Positions 35,976-43,802 of a stretch of 64,000 nt of DNA are shown in pieces. This stretch comes from Ktedonobacter robiniae (lineage in GTDB: Bacteria; Chloroflexota; Ktedonobacteria; Ktedonobacterales; Ktedonobacteraceae): contig NZ_BNJG01000003.1 of NCBI RefSeq assembly GCF_016587375.1, positions 1,550,001 to 1,614,000 on the forward strand, read 5' to 3'. The position numbers were made by a program, and so were the translations under genes. How positions within the stretch are numbered: position 1 is the first letter of the stretch; the number at the start of each line of letters is the position of its first letter. The notes beneath the pieces were generated by a model. The model was not told the DNA's origin. It did not search any database and saw only the letters and a program-made list of their open reading frames with translations.

Positions 35976-37301
35976 ATGACTACCATAGATGCGAGTACCA
36001 ATCAGGCAGTCGTACCAGAGCGCGCACGCTGGTTTACGCATGATCGCTTTGGCCTCTTTATTCACTGGGGAATCTACTCGGCGATTGCACGCTATGGGCG
36101 TGGGGGACTGGCTGAATGGTCTAAGAGCATGGACCAGATCAGCGAGGAGGAATACCAGACCTATTTCGAGACCTTCGATCCTGATCTTTACAATCCTTCC
36201 ACGTGGGCAAAGATCGCGAAGGCGGCGGGCATGAAGTACGCGGTCATCACGACCAAGCATCACGATGGCTTCTGCCTGTGGGATACACAACTGACGGATT
36301 ATAAGGCTACCAACACACCAGCAGGTCGTGATTTAATCCGCGAGTGGGTAGAGGCTTTTCGTGCTGAGGGCCTGCGCGTGGGTTTCTATTATTCGCTTAT
36401 CGACTGGCACCATCCTCACTTTCCCCTGGACGGTTTTCACCCTAGGCGCGAAGACCAGGCTGTGAGGACGGAATCAAGGGATATAAGTATCTATCTGGAG
36501 TATCTCAGAGGCCAGGTGCGCGAGTTGTTGACGAACTATGGCCCAATTGATGTTATGTGGTTTGACTTCTCCTATCCCGAGAGTGATTGGGGTTGGGCTA
36601 AAGGCAAGGGGCGCGATGACTGGCAATCTGATCAACTGCTGGAACTGGTGCGCCAGCTAAGGCCTGATATCCTGCTGAACAATCGCCTCGACCTGCCCGC
36701 GGCGGCTGATTTTGTCACCCCTGAACAGGTGCAACCGCGAGGCTGGATCGAGGTCGATGGGCGCCGCGTTACCTGGGAAGCCTGCCAGACGATCACCAGT
36801 AGCTGGGGCTATGACCGCGACAATCTGGACTGGAAGTCGCCTGATTTGCTTGCACGCCTGCTTATCGACGCCGTTTCCAAGGGCGGCAATATGCTCTTGA
36901 ACACCGGCCCCACGGCTCGCGGCGAGATTGATCCACGCTCACAGGTGATTCTAGGAGAACTGGGAGCATGGATGAAGCGCCATGGACCAGCGATCTATGG
37001 CGCCAGCGCCAGCTCGTTTGCCGCACCTCCCGATTGTCGCCTGACCCAACGTGGCGACCGCCTGTATGTGCATCTCTTCTCCTGGCCCATGACCCACCTC
37101 TTTTTAGAAGGGCTGGCAGGCAAAGTCCGCTTCGCTCGCTTCCTGCACGATGGATCGCGCATCCGTTTTCACGATGGAACACTCGCCGGTAGTCATACCA
37201 CCCCTTCGGGCGTCACGCCCGATGTGTTGACGCTCGAGCTTCCCAGCCAGCGTCCCGATGTGCTCATCCCAGTGATTGAGCTATATCTGCGCGAAGAATA
37301 A
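35976..37301 (+). CDS. Alpha-L-fucosidase, GH29
   Basis: Retaining exo-alpha-L-fucosidase, 441 aa, releasing L-fucose from glycans. GH29 marks: FGLFIHWGIYSA (His30), TTKHHDGFCLWDT (His95, His96), and the nucleophile Asp197 in IDVMWFDFSYP. WGYDRDN and GGNMLLNTGPTARGEID follow. No signal peptide, so it acts on short oligosaccharides inside the cell. It is 54 bases after L-fuconate dehydratase and feeds the oxidative route encoded here. GGTGGAGG precedes ATG 35976. Confidence 0.92.
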   Translation: MTTIDASTNQAVVPERARWFTHDRFGLFIHWGIYSAIARYGRGGLAEWSKSMDQISEEEYQTYFETFDPDLYNPSTWAKIAKAAGMKYAVITTKHHDGFCLWDTQLTDYKATNTPAGRDLIREWVEAFRAEGLRVGFYYSLIDWHHPHFPLDGFHPRREDQAVRTESRDISIYLEYLRGQVRELLTNYGPIDVMWFDFSYPESDWGWAKGKGRDDWQSDQLLELVRQLRPDILLNNRLDLPAAADFVTPEQVQPRGWIEVDGRRVTWEACQTITSSWGYDRDNLDWKSPDLLARLLIDAVSKGGNMLLNTGPTARGEIDPRSQVILGELGAWMKRHGPAIYGASASSFAAPPDCRLTQRGDRLYVHLFSWPMTHLFLEGLAGKVRFARFLHDGSRIRFHDGTLAGSHTTPSGVTPDVLTLELPSQRPDVLIPVIELYLREE

Positions 37302-37302
37302 A

Positions 37303-37369
37303 AAAAACTTCAAAAAAAAGCATAGAGAATCGGCACACGCCGATTCTCTATGCTTTTTTTGAAGTTTTT
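37303..37369 (+). terminator. Strong bidirectional terminator after the fucosidase
   Basis: GCATAGAGAATCGGC (37320-37334) pairs perfectly with 37339-37353, loop ACAC; A8/T7 tracts and CTTC/GAAG extend the stem outward to about 30 bp with a one-base bulge. Confidence 0.85.
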
Positions 37370-37467
37370 GAAAAATTGTGTTATTTTTTCTTTCTTTTTC
37401 GTTTCTACAAGTGTTGAAATGCACATACCGATTCTGGTTGTGGGGAAATGTTGGAAGGGAATATTTC

Positions 37468-38226
37468 ATGAGAATTACAGATCTTATCGCGACCCTTGCG
37501 GGGGTCATATCTATTGTCTCGGCCGCCGCTGGCGTCACACAGTTTCTGGTAAACAATAGCCGGAATAAGGGCTTGCAGCAGCGTAAAAGCCTGATCATGC
37601 ACTGTGTACTCACGGCTATGCTGACAGTCGCCTTTGTGATGAGTGGGGTCGCGGTCTATGCCTTATTTCTGCACCCTCAGGTGACGGTGAACAACCAGGC
37701 AGCTATCGCACTTCCAGGCTTGCCAGGACATACTCCTTCGCCTGTAGTAACTGTGATCCAGGAAAATAAGTTCGCCGAAACCTCCATGGTTACAGTGACG
37801 CCTACTACATCGTCAATGGTGGGGAGTGATGATATACCCAAAACCTACAGCTTTAACCGCTCGCTGACCTGCCTCACCTCTTGCCAGGCGCAATTGGCTT
37901 TGACGCTAATAAAGGTCGTTGTGGATCCGGCTCAACAGAATACTACCTGGTATTTTACAGTGGCCAATAATGGGGCCACCGCCTGTAGTAGTATGTATGC
38001 GAGCATGATTATTCAGGGCGGAGCGGGTCAGAAGTTGTCAGGAGGTCCTCCAGGAACATTGACGCAGCATGGCTTCTCACTCGATGCTGGTCAGACGCAG
38101 GAACGAGACACAACGGTGTCCCTGATGCCAAAGTCTGGTACACCCTATCTGCTCAAAATCTTGCCCTCCTGTGAGCCAGTCGCAACGAACGCAACCTACC
38201 TGGTTGAAACACTGACCTTTAACTGA
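37468..38226 (+). CDS. Uncharacterised membrane protein with extracytoplasmic domain
   Basis: A 252-aa protein from ATG 37468 (AAGGGA upstream; the frame extends to 37378 without a site). Two hydrophobic segments, about residues 5-27 (DLIATLAGVISIVSAAAGVTQFL) and 47-68 (VLTAMLTVAFVMSGVAVYALFL), flank a basic loop NNSRNKGLQQRKS. The remaining ~180 residues would lie outside, with a Thr/Pro/Val-rich linker and a beta-rich domain containing three or four cysteines (SLTCLTSCQAQL, ATACSSMYAS, LPSCEPV). I recognise no family. Flanked by strong terminators on both sides, so it is a single-gene unit. Confidence 0.65.
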   Translation: MRITDLIATLAGVISIVSAAAGVTQFLVNNSRNKGLQQRKSLIMHCVLTAMLTVAFVMSGVAVYALFLHPQVTVNNQAAIALPGLPGHTPSPVVTVIQENKFAETSMVTVTPTTSSMVGSDDIPKTYSFNRSLTCLTSCQAQLALTLIKVVVDPAQQNTTWYFTVANNGATACSSMYASMIIQGGAGQKLSGGPPGTLTQHGFSLDAGQTQERDTTVSLMPKSGTPYLLKILPSCEPVATNATYLVETLTFN

Positions 38227-38237
38227 TGTTACTCAGT

Positions 38238-38310
38238 AATAGAGTCTAGAGCATGAAGCGGGCATTGTGGCTAATTGCCACAATGCCCGCTTCATGCTCT
38301 AGACTCTATT
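38238..38310. terminator. Perfect 34-bp hairpin between convergent genes
   Basis: Arms 38238-38271 and 38277-38310 are exact reverse complements, loop TAATT. The longest perfect stem in the window; it overlaps the first bases of the downstream minus-strand gene's stop codon. Confidence 0.85.
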
Positions 38311-40291
38311 ATGCCTCAAGGTTGAGCCAGCGAACCTCCTCAGGTGTGAGGGTAATGTTCACGGCCTCGAACGAGGTGCGTGTCTCCGAGAGGGCACGTG
38401 GCCCGATCAGGGGGAAGGTTGGGAAGGGCTGGTTCAGCACGTAGGCCAGGGCCAGGGTGATTGGCTGAATGCCGCGCTCACGGGCCATCTGGTTGACGCG
38501 CTCCAGACGTTGGAAGTTATCCTCGCTATACCAGCAGCGGACGAGTTCAGGATCGGAGTGATCCTCCGGTTTTGCGCGCCCGGTGAAGAAGCCGCGAGCC
38601 TGGCTGGACCAGGGCATCAGGGCCATATTGTGCTCCGTGAGCCAGGCACGAGAACTTGCATCCGAGGCCGAGATGCAGCCTGCCCACACGGGATCGATCA
38701 TGCGCGCAAGGCTGAAGTTATTGCTGAGGGCGGAAAAGCCGGTCAGTCCATGTTCCGCGGCCCACTGGTTGGCCTCTTGCAGGCGCTCAATGGACCAGTT
38801 GGATGCGCCAAAGACACGTATACGTCCGGCCTTCTTCTGCTCGTTGAGGACAGTGATAAATTCGCCTACAGGAATCTCTGGATTGTCGCGATGCATCATA
38901 TAGATGTCGATGTAGTCTGTGCGCAGGCGCCCCAGGCTGATATCAAGCTGCTTGACGATCCATTCAGGCGTGCAGTATGGCGTGTGTGCGCCCTTGCCGA
39001 GGATAACCACCTGCTCGCGAATGCCGCGATTGGCGATCCACTGTCCCAGCAACTTCTCGCAGGCGCCGCCGCCATAAATGAAGGCGGTATCGAAGCAATT
39101 GCCGCCGCGTTCGAAGTAGTCGTCCAGCATAACTGAGGCATGCGGCCACTCGGTCTGGTTGTCCACACCCATGACCAGGCGGGAGACGGGCTTCTCCACG
39201 CCGGGCAGACTCCCATACTTCATGCTAGCATCCGAGCGGACACGCAGGGGACGCTGGCTTACCGTCAGGGTCTTCCCCTCAGGTTTCTCCGCCTCATAGA
39301 CGACACCGATGGCCTTGCGCCAGCGGTCAAGCGTCTGAATATTACCAAGCGTGTCCTCCCAGCTCATGGCAGGCGCTTGCAACTGCTCCAGGTAGGCGGC
39401 AACGGTATCGGCTTCGTTGCCATACAAGTCTACCTCGCTCTCAACATCGATTCTCTCGCTCTGCCCATTTTTCTCTACGAGCAGGTATGCCTGGCCGCGC
39501 TCGGGAAGCCATGGCGACTGGATGGTGATGGATCCCTTGCTGCCAAAGATGCGTACGTTGTTGTCTCCATTTACCTGGATGCCGGTGAAGAGCTGTGCCA
39601 GCACGCCACCCGGGAAGCTGAGTGAGGCCACGGTATATTCATCAACGCCTGTGGATCCAACCTGGCCCACGGCGCTCACCTGTGTGGGTTCGACGAAGTC
39701 TTTGCCATTGGCGATGCCCGCGACCATGCGTGCCATCGAGACGCAGTAGCAACCAACGTCGAGGATGCCGCCGCCTCCCAGCGCATTGTTGTAGAGTCGG
39801 CTCTCGGGATTAAAGCCCGCATTAAAGCTAAAGGTGGCCTGTATCACGCGAATGTCGCCGATCGTTCCCTCCTGTAACAGTTCGCGCAGCTTCTGTGTTT
39901 GTGGGTGGCAGCGATACATAAAGGCCTCCATCAGGAAGACCTGGTGGCGCTGGGCCGCCTCCACAATAGCCATCGCCTCGGCATGGTTAAGCGCGATGGG
40001 CTTCTCACATAAGATATGTTTCCCGGCTTCCGCGGCGCGGATGGCCCATTGCGCATGCTGAGGATGCGGCGTGGCTATGTAGACCGCCTGAACCTGCTCG
40101 TCGGCCAGCAGCTCCTCATAGCTGCTGTAGCAGCGCCCTACGCTCCATTGCGCGCCAAAGGCATCGGCTGCTTCCTGACTACGACTGCCAACGGCGACCA
40201 GTGTTCCCGTCTCTGAATTGGCCAGACCTTTGGCGAAGACGCCAGCGATCCTGCCAGTACCCAAAATACCCCAGGCTAGTTTGCTACTCAA
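38309..40291 (-). CDS. Gfo/Idh/MocA oxidoreductase fused to an aldo/keto reductase
   Basis: A 660-aa two-domain protein. Residues 1-345 are a Gfo/Idh/MocA dehydrogenase: Rossmann ILGTGRIAG (9-17), CEKPIALN (the EKP motif), and the GILDVGCYC catalytic helix. Residues 365-655 are an AKR: VMGVDNQT, FDTAFIYGGGACE (Asp/Tyr), VVILGKGAH (Lys), IYMMHRDNPEIPVG (His). No frameshift is needed, so the fusion is genuine. Both halves act on sugars or sugar derivatives, so a coupled oxidation/reduction with cofactor recycling is possible. No operon partner. Confidence 0.88.
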   Translation of the reverse strand: MSSKLAWGILGTGRIAGVFAKGLANSETGTLVAVGSRSQEAADAFGAQWSVGRCYSSYEELLADEQVQAVYIATPHPQHAQWAIRAAEAGKHILCEKPIALNHAEAMAIVEAAQRHQVFLMEAFMYRCHPQTQKLRELLQEGTIGDIRVIQATFSFNAGFNPESRLYNNALGGGGILDVGCYCVSMARMVAGIANGKDFVEPTQVSAVGQVGSTGVDEYTVASLSFPGGVLAQLFTGIQVNGDNNVRIFGSKGSITIQSPWLPERGQAYLLVEKNGQSERIDVESEVDLYGNEADTVAAYLEQLQAPAMSWEDTLGNIQTLDRWRKAIGVVYEAEKPEGKTLTVSQRPLRVRSDASMKYGSLPGVEKPVSRLVMGVDNQTEWPHASVMLDDYFERGGNCFDTAFIYGGGACEKLLGQWIANRGIREQVVILGKGAHTPYCTPEWIVKQLDISLGRLRTDYIDIYMMHRDNPEIPVGEFITVLNEQKKAGRIRVFGASNWSIERLQEANQWAAEHGLTGFSALSNNFSLARMIDPVWAGCISASDASSRAWLTEHNMALMPWSSQARGFFTGRAKPEDHSDPELVRCWYSEDNFQRLERVNQMARERGIQPITLALAYVLNQPFPTFPLIGPRALSETRTSFEAVNITLTPEEVRWLNLEA

Positions 40292-40405
40292 AATAGGTTC
40301 CTCCTTATTTACTCCTGTCTATACTATAGTCTACAATCTCAGGCTGCTTTCTGCCAGGGCTGGATACACCTTCCTGTCTTGAGTTGACCTTTTGCGCCTA
40401 CAATA

Positions 40406-40464
40406 CTCAGGAGGGAATAGATGAGCGTATGCCAGCGCCATACGCTCATCTATTCCCTCCTGAG
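40406..40464. repeat. Perfect 26-bp hairpin in divergent region
   Basis: Arms 40406-40431 and 40439-40464, exact reverse complements, loop CCAGCGC. About 115 bases upstream of the fusion gene start. Confidence 0.8.
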
Positions 40465-40526
40465 GCGTGCTTGCGAGTGGGGAAAGGGGATGATAGACTT
40501 CATTTATTAACTTCAATAGGTTAGCC

Positions 40527-40590
40527 GGCGCTGCTAAAGCACGCGTCTACATATGAGGCATGATATGTAGACGCGTGCTTTAGCAGCGCC
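40527..40590. repeat. Perfect 28-bp hairpin in divergent region
   Basis: Arms 40527-40554 and 40563-40590, exact reverse complements, loop GAGGCATG. About 58 bases upstream of the MFS transporter start; unrelated in sequence to its neighbour. Confidence 0.8.
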
Positions 40591-40647
40591 GAGCCGCCCT
40601 CTCAAATATATGCATTTCTCATTGATAATTCCCAGGTTGGAGGTAGG

Positions 40648-41931
40648 ATGTCCGATATGGATACACGGTTTTCCTCTGCGCGTGGAGAGGAGGGTGGAAA
40701 GCAGGAGATATCTAAAGCACTGCAGAAGGATAAAGAACTACCATATGTGCCCAGTGGGGCGCTGGTCGTCATTATTTTAGGGGCCTTGAGCGCGTTTGGA
40801 CCGCTCTCAATGGATATGTATTTGCCCTCGCTACCGGCCCTGGCACATGACTTTAGTGCCAGTACCTCCCAGGTACAGATTACCCTGAGTACCTGCCTGC
40901 TGGGACTGGCGTCTGGTCAACTTATCGCTGGTCCTCTTAGTGACGCGGCTGGACGTCGACGCCCGCTCCTTATTGGTGTTGCGCTGTACGCGGTCGCCTC
41001 TCTCCTGTGCGTTGTCGCCCCCTCGGTATTTACGCTGGCAGTGCTGCGCTTTGTGCAGGGGCTTGCGGGCGCGGCTGGCATTGTTATCTCACGTGCTGTG
41101 GTGCGTGACCTGTATTCAGGAGTGGCGGCGGCGCGTTTCTTCTCGCTGCTCATGCTGGTGAATGGCCTGGCACCTATTCTTGCCCCAATCATTGGTAGTC
41201 AGTTGTTGCGCTTTACCTCCTGGCGGGGCGTGTTTGTGACCCTGGCGATTATTGGCGTGGTCCTCTTCTTGCTCTCCGCCTTTGGTCTCAAGGAGACGCA
41301 TTCCGTGGAGCGGCGCCAGACGGGTGGGCTTGCGGCAACACTCTCCGCCTTCCGCGTTTTGTGCTCTGATCGTCTCTTTATCGGTTATGCCCTGGCGGGT
41401 GGTCTCTCCTTCGCCGCCATGTTTGCCTATATCTCTGGCTCATCCTTTGTCTTGCAGGATATCTATGGGGTCTCGCCCCAACTCTTTGGGGTGCTCTTTG
41501 GTATCAATGCCCTGGGCATCGTCGTAGCCGGGCAGATCAATGGCAGACTCGTAGGTCGCGTCTCGGCGCGAGGGTTGCTTACATGCGGCCTGAGTTCGGT
41601 GGCCTTTGGCGGCCTCGCTCTGTTGCTCGTGGCCGTGAGTGGTGTAGGACTGGTTGGCATCCTCCCAGCGTTCTTTATCATCGTAGCCAGCCAGGGCCTG
41701 GTTATGCCCAACTCGGCTGCGCTGGGCCTGGCCGATCATCCACGTATCGCGGGTAGCGCCTCGGCCTTGCTGGGGATGTTGCAATACGCGATTGGGGCTC
41801 TGGTTGCGCCGCTGGTGGGCCTGGGCGGCGGCAAGACGGCTTTGCCCATGTCCCTGGTTATTGCCTTCTGTGGTGTGGCCTCGCTCAGCGTCTTTCTCCT
41901 GCTCTGCCGCACCCGCCAGCACCTCGCCTGA
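40648..41931 (+). CDS. MFS drug exporter, Bcr/CflA type
   Basis: A 427-aa 12-segment transporter. The first segment ends in FGPLSMDMYLPSLPALAHDF, diagnostic of the Bcr/CflA (DHA1) group; motif A is GPLSDAAGRRRPLLIG and motif C-like sequence is in segment 5 (NGLAPILAPIIGSQLL). A 45-residue charged cytoplasmic N-terminal extension is unusual for the family. GGAGG precedes ATG 40648. Predicted proton-driven efflux of drugs or metabolites. Confidence 0.88.
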   Translation: MSDMDTRFSSARGEEGGKQEISKALQKDKELPYVPSGALVVIILGALSAFGPLSMDMYLPSLPALAHDFSASTSQVQITLSTCLLGLASGQLIAGPLSDAAGRRRPLLIGVALYAVASLLCVVAPSVFTLAVLRFVQGLAGAAGIVISRAVVRDLYSGVAAARFFSLLMLVNGLAPILAPIIGSQLLRFTSWRGVFVTLAIIGVVLFLLSAFGLKETHSVERRQTGGLAATLSAFRVLCSDRLFIGYALAGGLSFAAMFAYISGSSFVLQDIYGVSPQLFGVLFGINALGIVVAGQINGRLVGRVSARGLLTCGLSSVAFGGLALLLVAVSGVGLVGILPAFFIIVASQGLVMPNSAALGLADHPRIAGSASALLGMLQYAIGALVAPLVGLGGGKTALPMSLVIAFCGVASLSVFLLLCRTRQHLA

Positions 41932-42076
41932 GCCAAGTAGTCGCGTACGCTAGAAGCGGGCCGGGTCTTTTAGTATACCAGGGATAGCACACGAATACAT
42001 CGTTCTTCTGGGCGGTGTCTTCTTTTTTTGAGTGGTGTATGATCTGCGCCAGTGAAAAAGAAAGGACGCGAAAAAG

Positions 42077-42769
42077 ATGATTCGTATTGGATTGGTTGGT
42101 GAGTATAAGCCCGAGGTGCAGGCACATATCGCCATTCCCCAGGCGTTGGCCCTGGCGGCTAATGACCTTGGTTGTCAATATGAGGCGGAGTGGCTGGAGA
42201 CATCTCTATTTGAGCAGGATGTCGAAGAGAAGCTGGTAGGCTATCAGGCTTTATGGTTTATTCCCAATACTCCCTATGTAAGTATGGATGGAGCTTTGAA
42301 GGCTCTACAATATGCGCGCGAGAGGCTGATTCCTACGCTGGGGACCTGTGGTGGCTGCCAGCATATGCTTATTGAGTATGCGCGCAATGTGCTAGGCATC
42401 CGTGAGGCGGACCATGCAGAGGAGCATCCCGATGCCGCCGTGCTCCTGATTACGCCGCTAGCTTGCTCTAACACAGGAGTTATTACTACCTGCCATCTCT
42501 CTCCTGGCTCGCATGTGGCGAGCATCTATGGAGTAAGCGAGGCCACTGAACAGTATGGTACCTGTAACTACGGACCAAATGCGCAATTCTGGCCGGAGCT
42601 TGAGCGGGGCGGTATGCATATCAGCGGTAGAGACCAGCAGGGCGAGGCCCGCATCATTGAGCTTGAGCGGCATCCCTTTTATATCGGTACTCTCTTCCAA
42701 CCGGAGCGCTCAGCTTTTAAGCAGGTTGTCCACCCTCTCATTCGCGCCTTCCTCCAGGCCGCTAACTAG
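42077..42769 (+). CDS. Stand-alone class I glutamine amidotransferase, CTP-synthase-like
   Basis: A 230-aa protein resembling the glutaminase half of CTP synthase without the synthetase half. It opens IRIGLVGEYKPEVQAH; the nucleophile Cys is in LGTCGGCQHMLIEYARNVLG, and the His/Glu pair is in HPFYIGTLFQPE. Homologues are labelled CTP synthase C-terminal-related (seleno)proteins; here the codon is Cys. It could deaminate glutamine or act on a gamma-glutamyl compound. Alone in its unit; AAAGGA precedes the ATG. Confidence 0.8.
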   Translation: MIRIGLVGEYKPEVQAHIAIPQALALAANDLGCQYEAEWLETSLFEQDVEEKLVGYQALWFIPNTPYVSMDGALKALQYARERLIPTLGTCGGCQHMLIEYARNVLGIREADHAEEHPDAAVLLITPLACSNTGVITTCHLSPGSHVASIYGVSEATEQYGTCNYGPNAQFWPELERGGMHISGRDQQGEARIIELERHPFYIGTLFQPERSAFKQVVHPLIRAFLQAAN

Positions 42770-42807
42770 TTGGTTGTACCTCAGCCACAGATATATTTCT
42801 ACATAGC

Positions 42808-42844
42808 GAAGGTTTTGTGACACCAAAGACGCCACAAAACCTTC
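42808..42844. terminator. Hairpin between convergent genes
   Basis: GAAGGTTTTGTG (42808-42819) pairs perfectly with CACAAAACCTTC (42833-42844); 13-base loop. Between two gene ends. Confidence 0.75.
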
Positions 42845-42849
42845 ACTTA

Positions 42850-43614
42850 TTATATTTCTATGTCGGCGACGGAGTCGCGAATCCAGGTGGGGCGGTAGGG
42901 GAAGCGCTCGACCTGCTCGCGGGAAGTGACTCCGGTGAGGACCAAAATGGTACGCAGGCCACTCTCAATGCCTGAGATCATATCTGTATCCATGCGGTCG
43001 CCAATCATGACAGTCTCCTCGGAATGGGCGTTGAGCTTGCGCAGAGCGGTGCGCATCATCAGTGGGTTGGGTTTACCGATGTAGTAGGGCTTGATGCCAG
43101 TAGCGGCGCTGATGAGGGCCGCCACGGCGCCGGTAGCGGGGACGGTCCCGCCCTCACCTGGTCCCATGGGATCGGGATTGGTCGCGATAAAGCGTGCGCC
43201 ATTCATGATGAAGCGGATGGCCTGGGTGATGCGCTGGAAGCTATAGGTCGTGGTCTCGCCAATCACGACATACTCGGGGTCCTGGTCGGTGATGATATAG
43301 TCGATATCGTGCAGGGCCGTCGTCAGGCCGGACTCGCCGATGACATAGGCGCGTCCGCTGGGGCGCTGAGAGTGCAGGAACTGTGCCGTGGCGAGCGCGG
43401 ATGTGAAGATAGACTCTTTGGGCACATCCAGGCCGATATAGGCCAGGCGTACCTGGAGGTCGCGAGGAGTATATTGTGAGTTATTGGTTAGAATCAGAAA
43501 GGGAATTTCCTGGTCACGCAGGCGCTTCACAAACTCTGCTGCGCCGGGAACAATCGTGGAGCCACGCACGAGCACCCCATCCATATCTGATAGATAATTC
43601 TTGACGCCTTCCAT
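42850..43614 (-). CDS. NagD-like HAD-IIA phosphatase
   Basis: A 254-aa HAD phosphatase of the IIA (NagD/4-nitrophenylphosphatase) class. Motif I YLSDMDGVLVRG (Asp10, Asp12), motif II ILTNNSQ, the C2a cap, motif III Lys in IGKPNPLMMRTAL, motif IV MIGDRMDTDM. Such enzymes dephosphorylate sugar or nucleotide monophosphates. It is downstream of 6-phosphogluconate dehydrogenase on the same strand but separated by a 23-bp hairpin. Confidence 0.88.
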   Translation of the reverse strand: MEGVKNYLSDMDGVLVRGSTIVPGAAEFVKRLRDQEIPFLILTNNSQYTPRDLQVRLAYIGLDVPKESIFTSALATAQFLHSQRPSGRAYVIGESGLTTALHDIDYIITDQDPEYVVIGETTTYSFQRITQAIRFIMNGARFIATNPDPMGPGEGGTVPATGAVAALISAATGIKPYYIGKPNPLMMRTALRKLNAHSEETVMIGDRMDTDMISGIESGLRTILVLTGVTSREQVERFPYRPTWIRDSVADIEI

Positions 43615-43740
43615 GTGCTTTCTGCCTTTCGCGCGGGCCAGGGATTAATGTATGAGATTAAGATAAGGACCGTGTATGCCTGGCTCCGCCTCTGTTCTCT
43701 TTCTTACATGCTACTATATCTATGCACACCACCCTTACCA

Positions 43741-43788
43741 CATAAAGGATTGTGGTGCGGTCAACTGACCGCACCACAATCCTTTATG
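43741..43788. terminator. Perfect 23-bp hairpin after 6-phosphogluconate dehydrogenase
   Basis: Arms 43741-43763 and 43766-43788 are exact reverse complements with a 2-base loop. Lies 15 bases past the minus-strand gene stop. Confidence 0.75.
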
Positions 43789-43802
43789 TCAAATGGAGAG
43801 CG

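Larger units (their letters stand above)
40292..40647. other. Divergent intergenic region with two hairpins
   Basis: 356 bases between divergent starts. Two separate long perfect hairpins (next two entries) occupy over a third of it; no gene or clear promoter is seen. Confidence 0.5.

Noticed and set aside
2321..43788. Interpretation of the long hairpins as integron attC sites or a CRISPR-like array
   Set aside because: They are not regularly spaced, do not share sequence, and lack attC core bases; no repeat-spacer pattern exists in the window.
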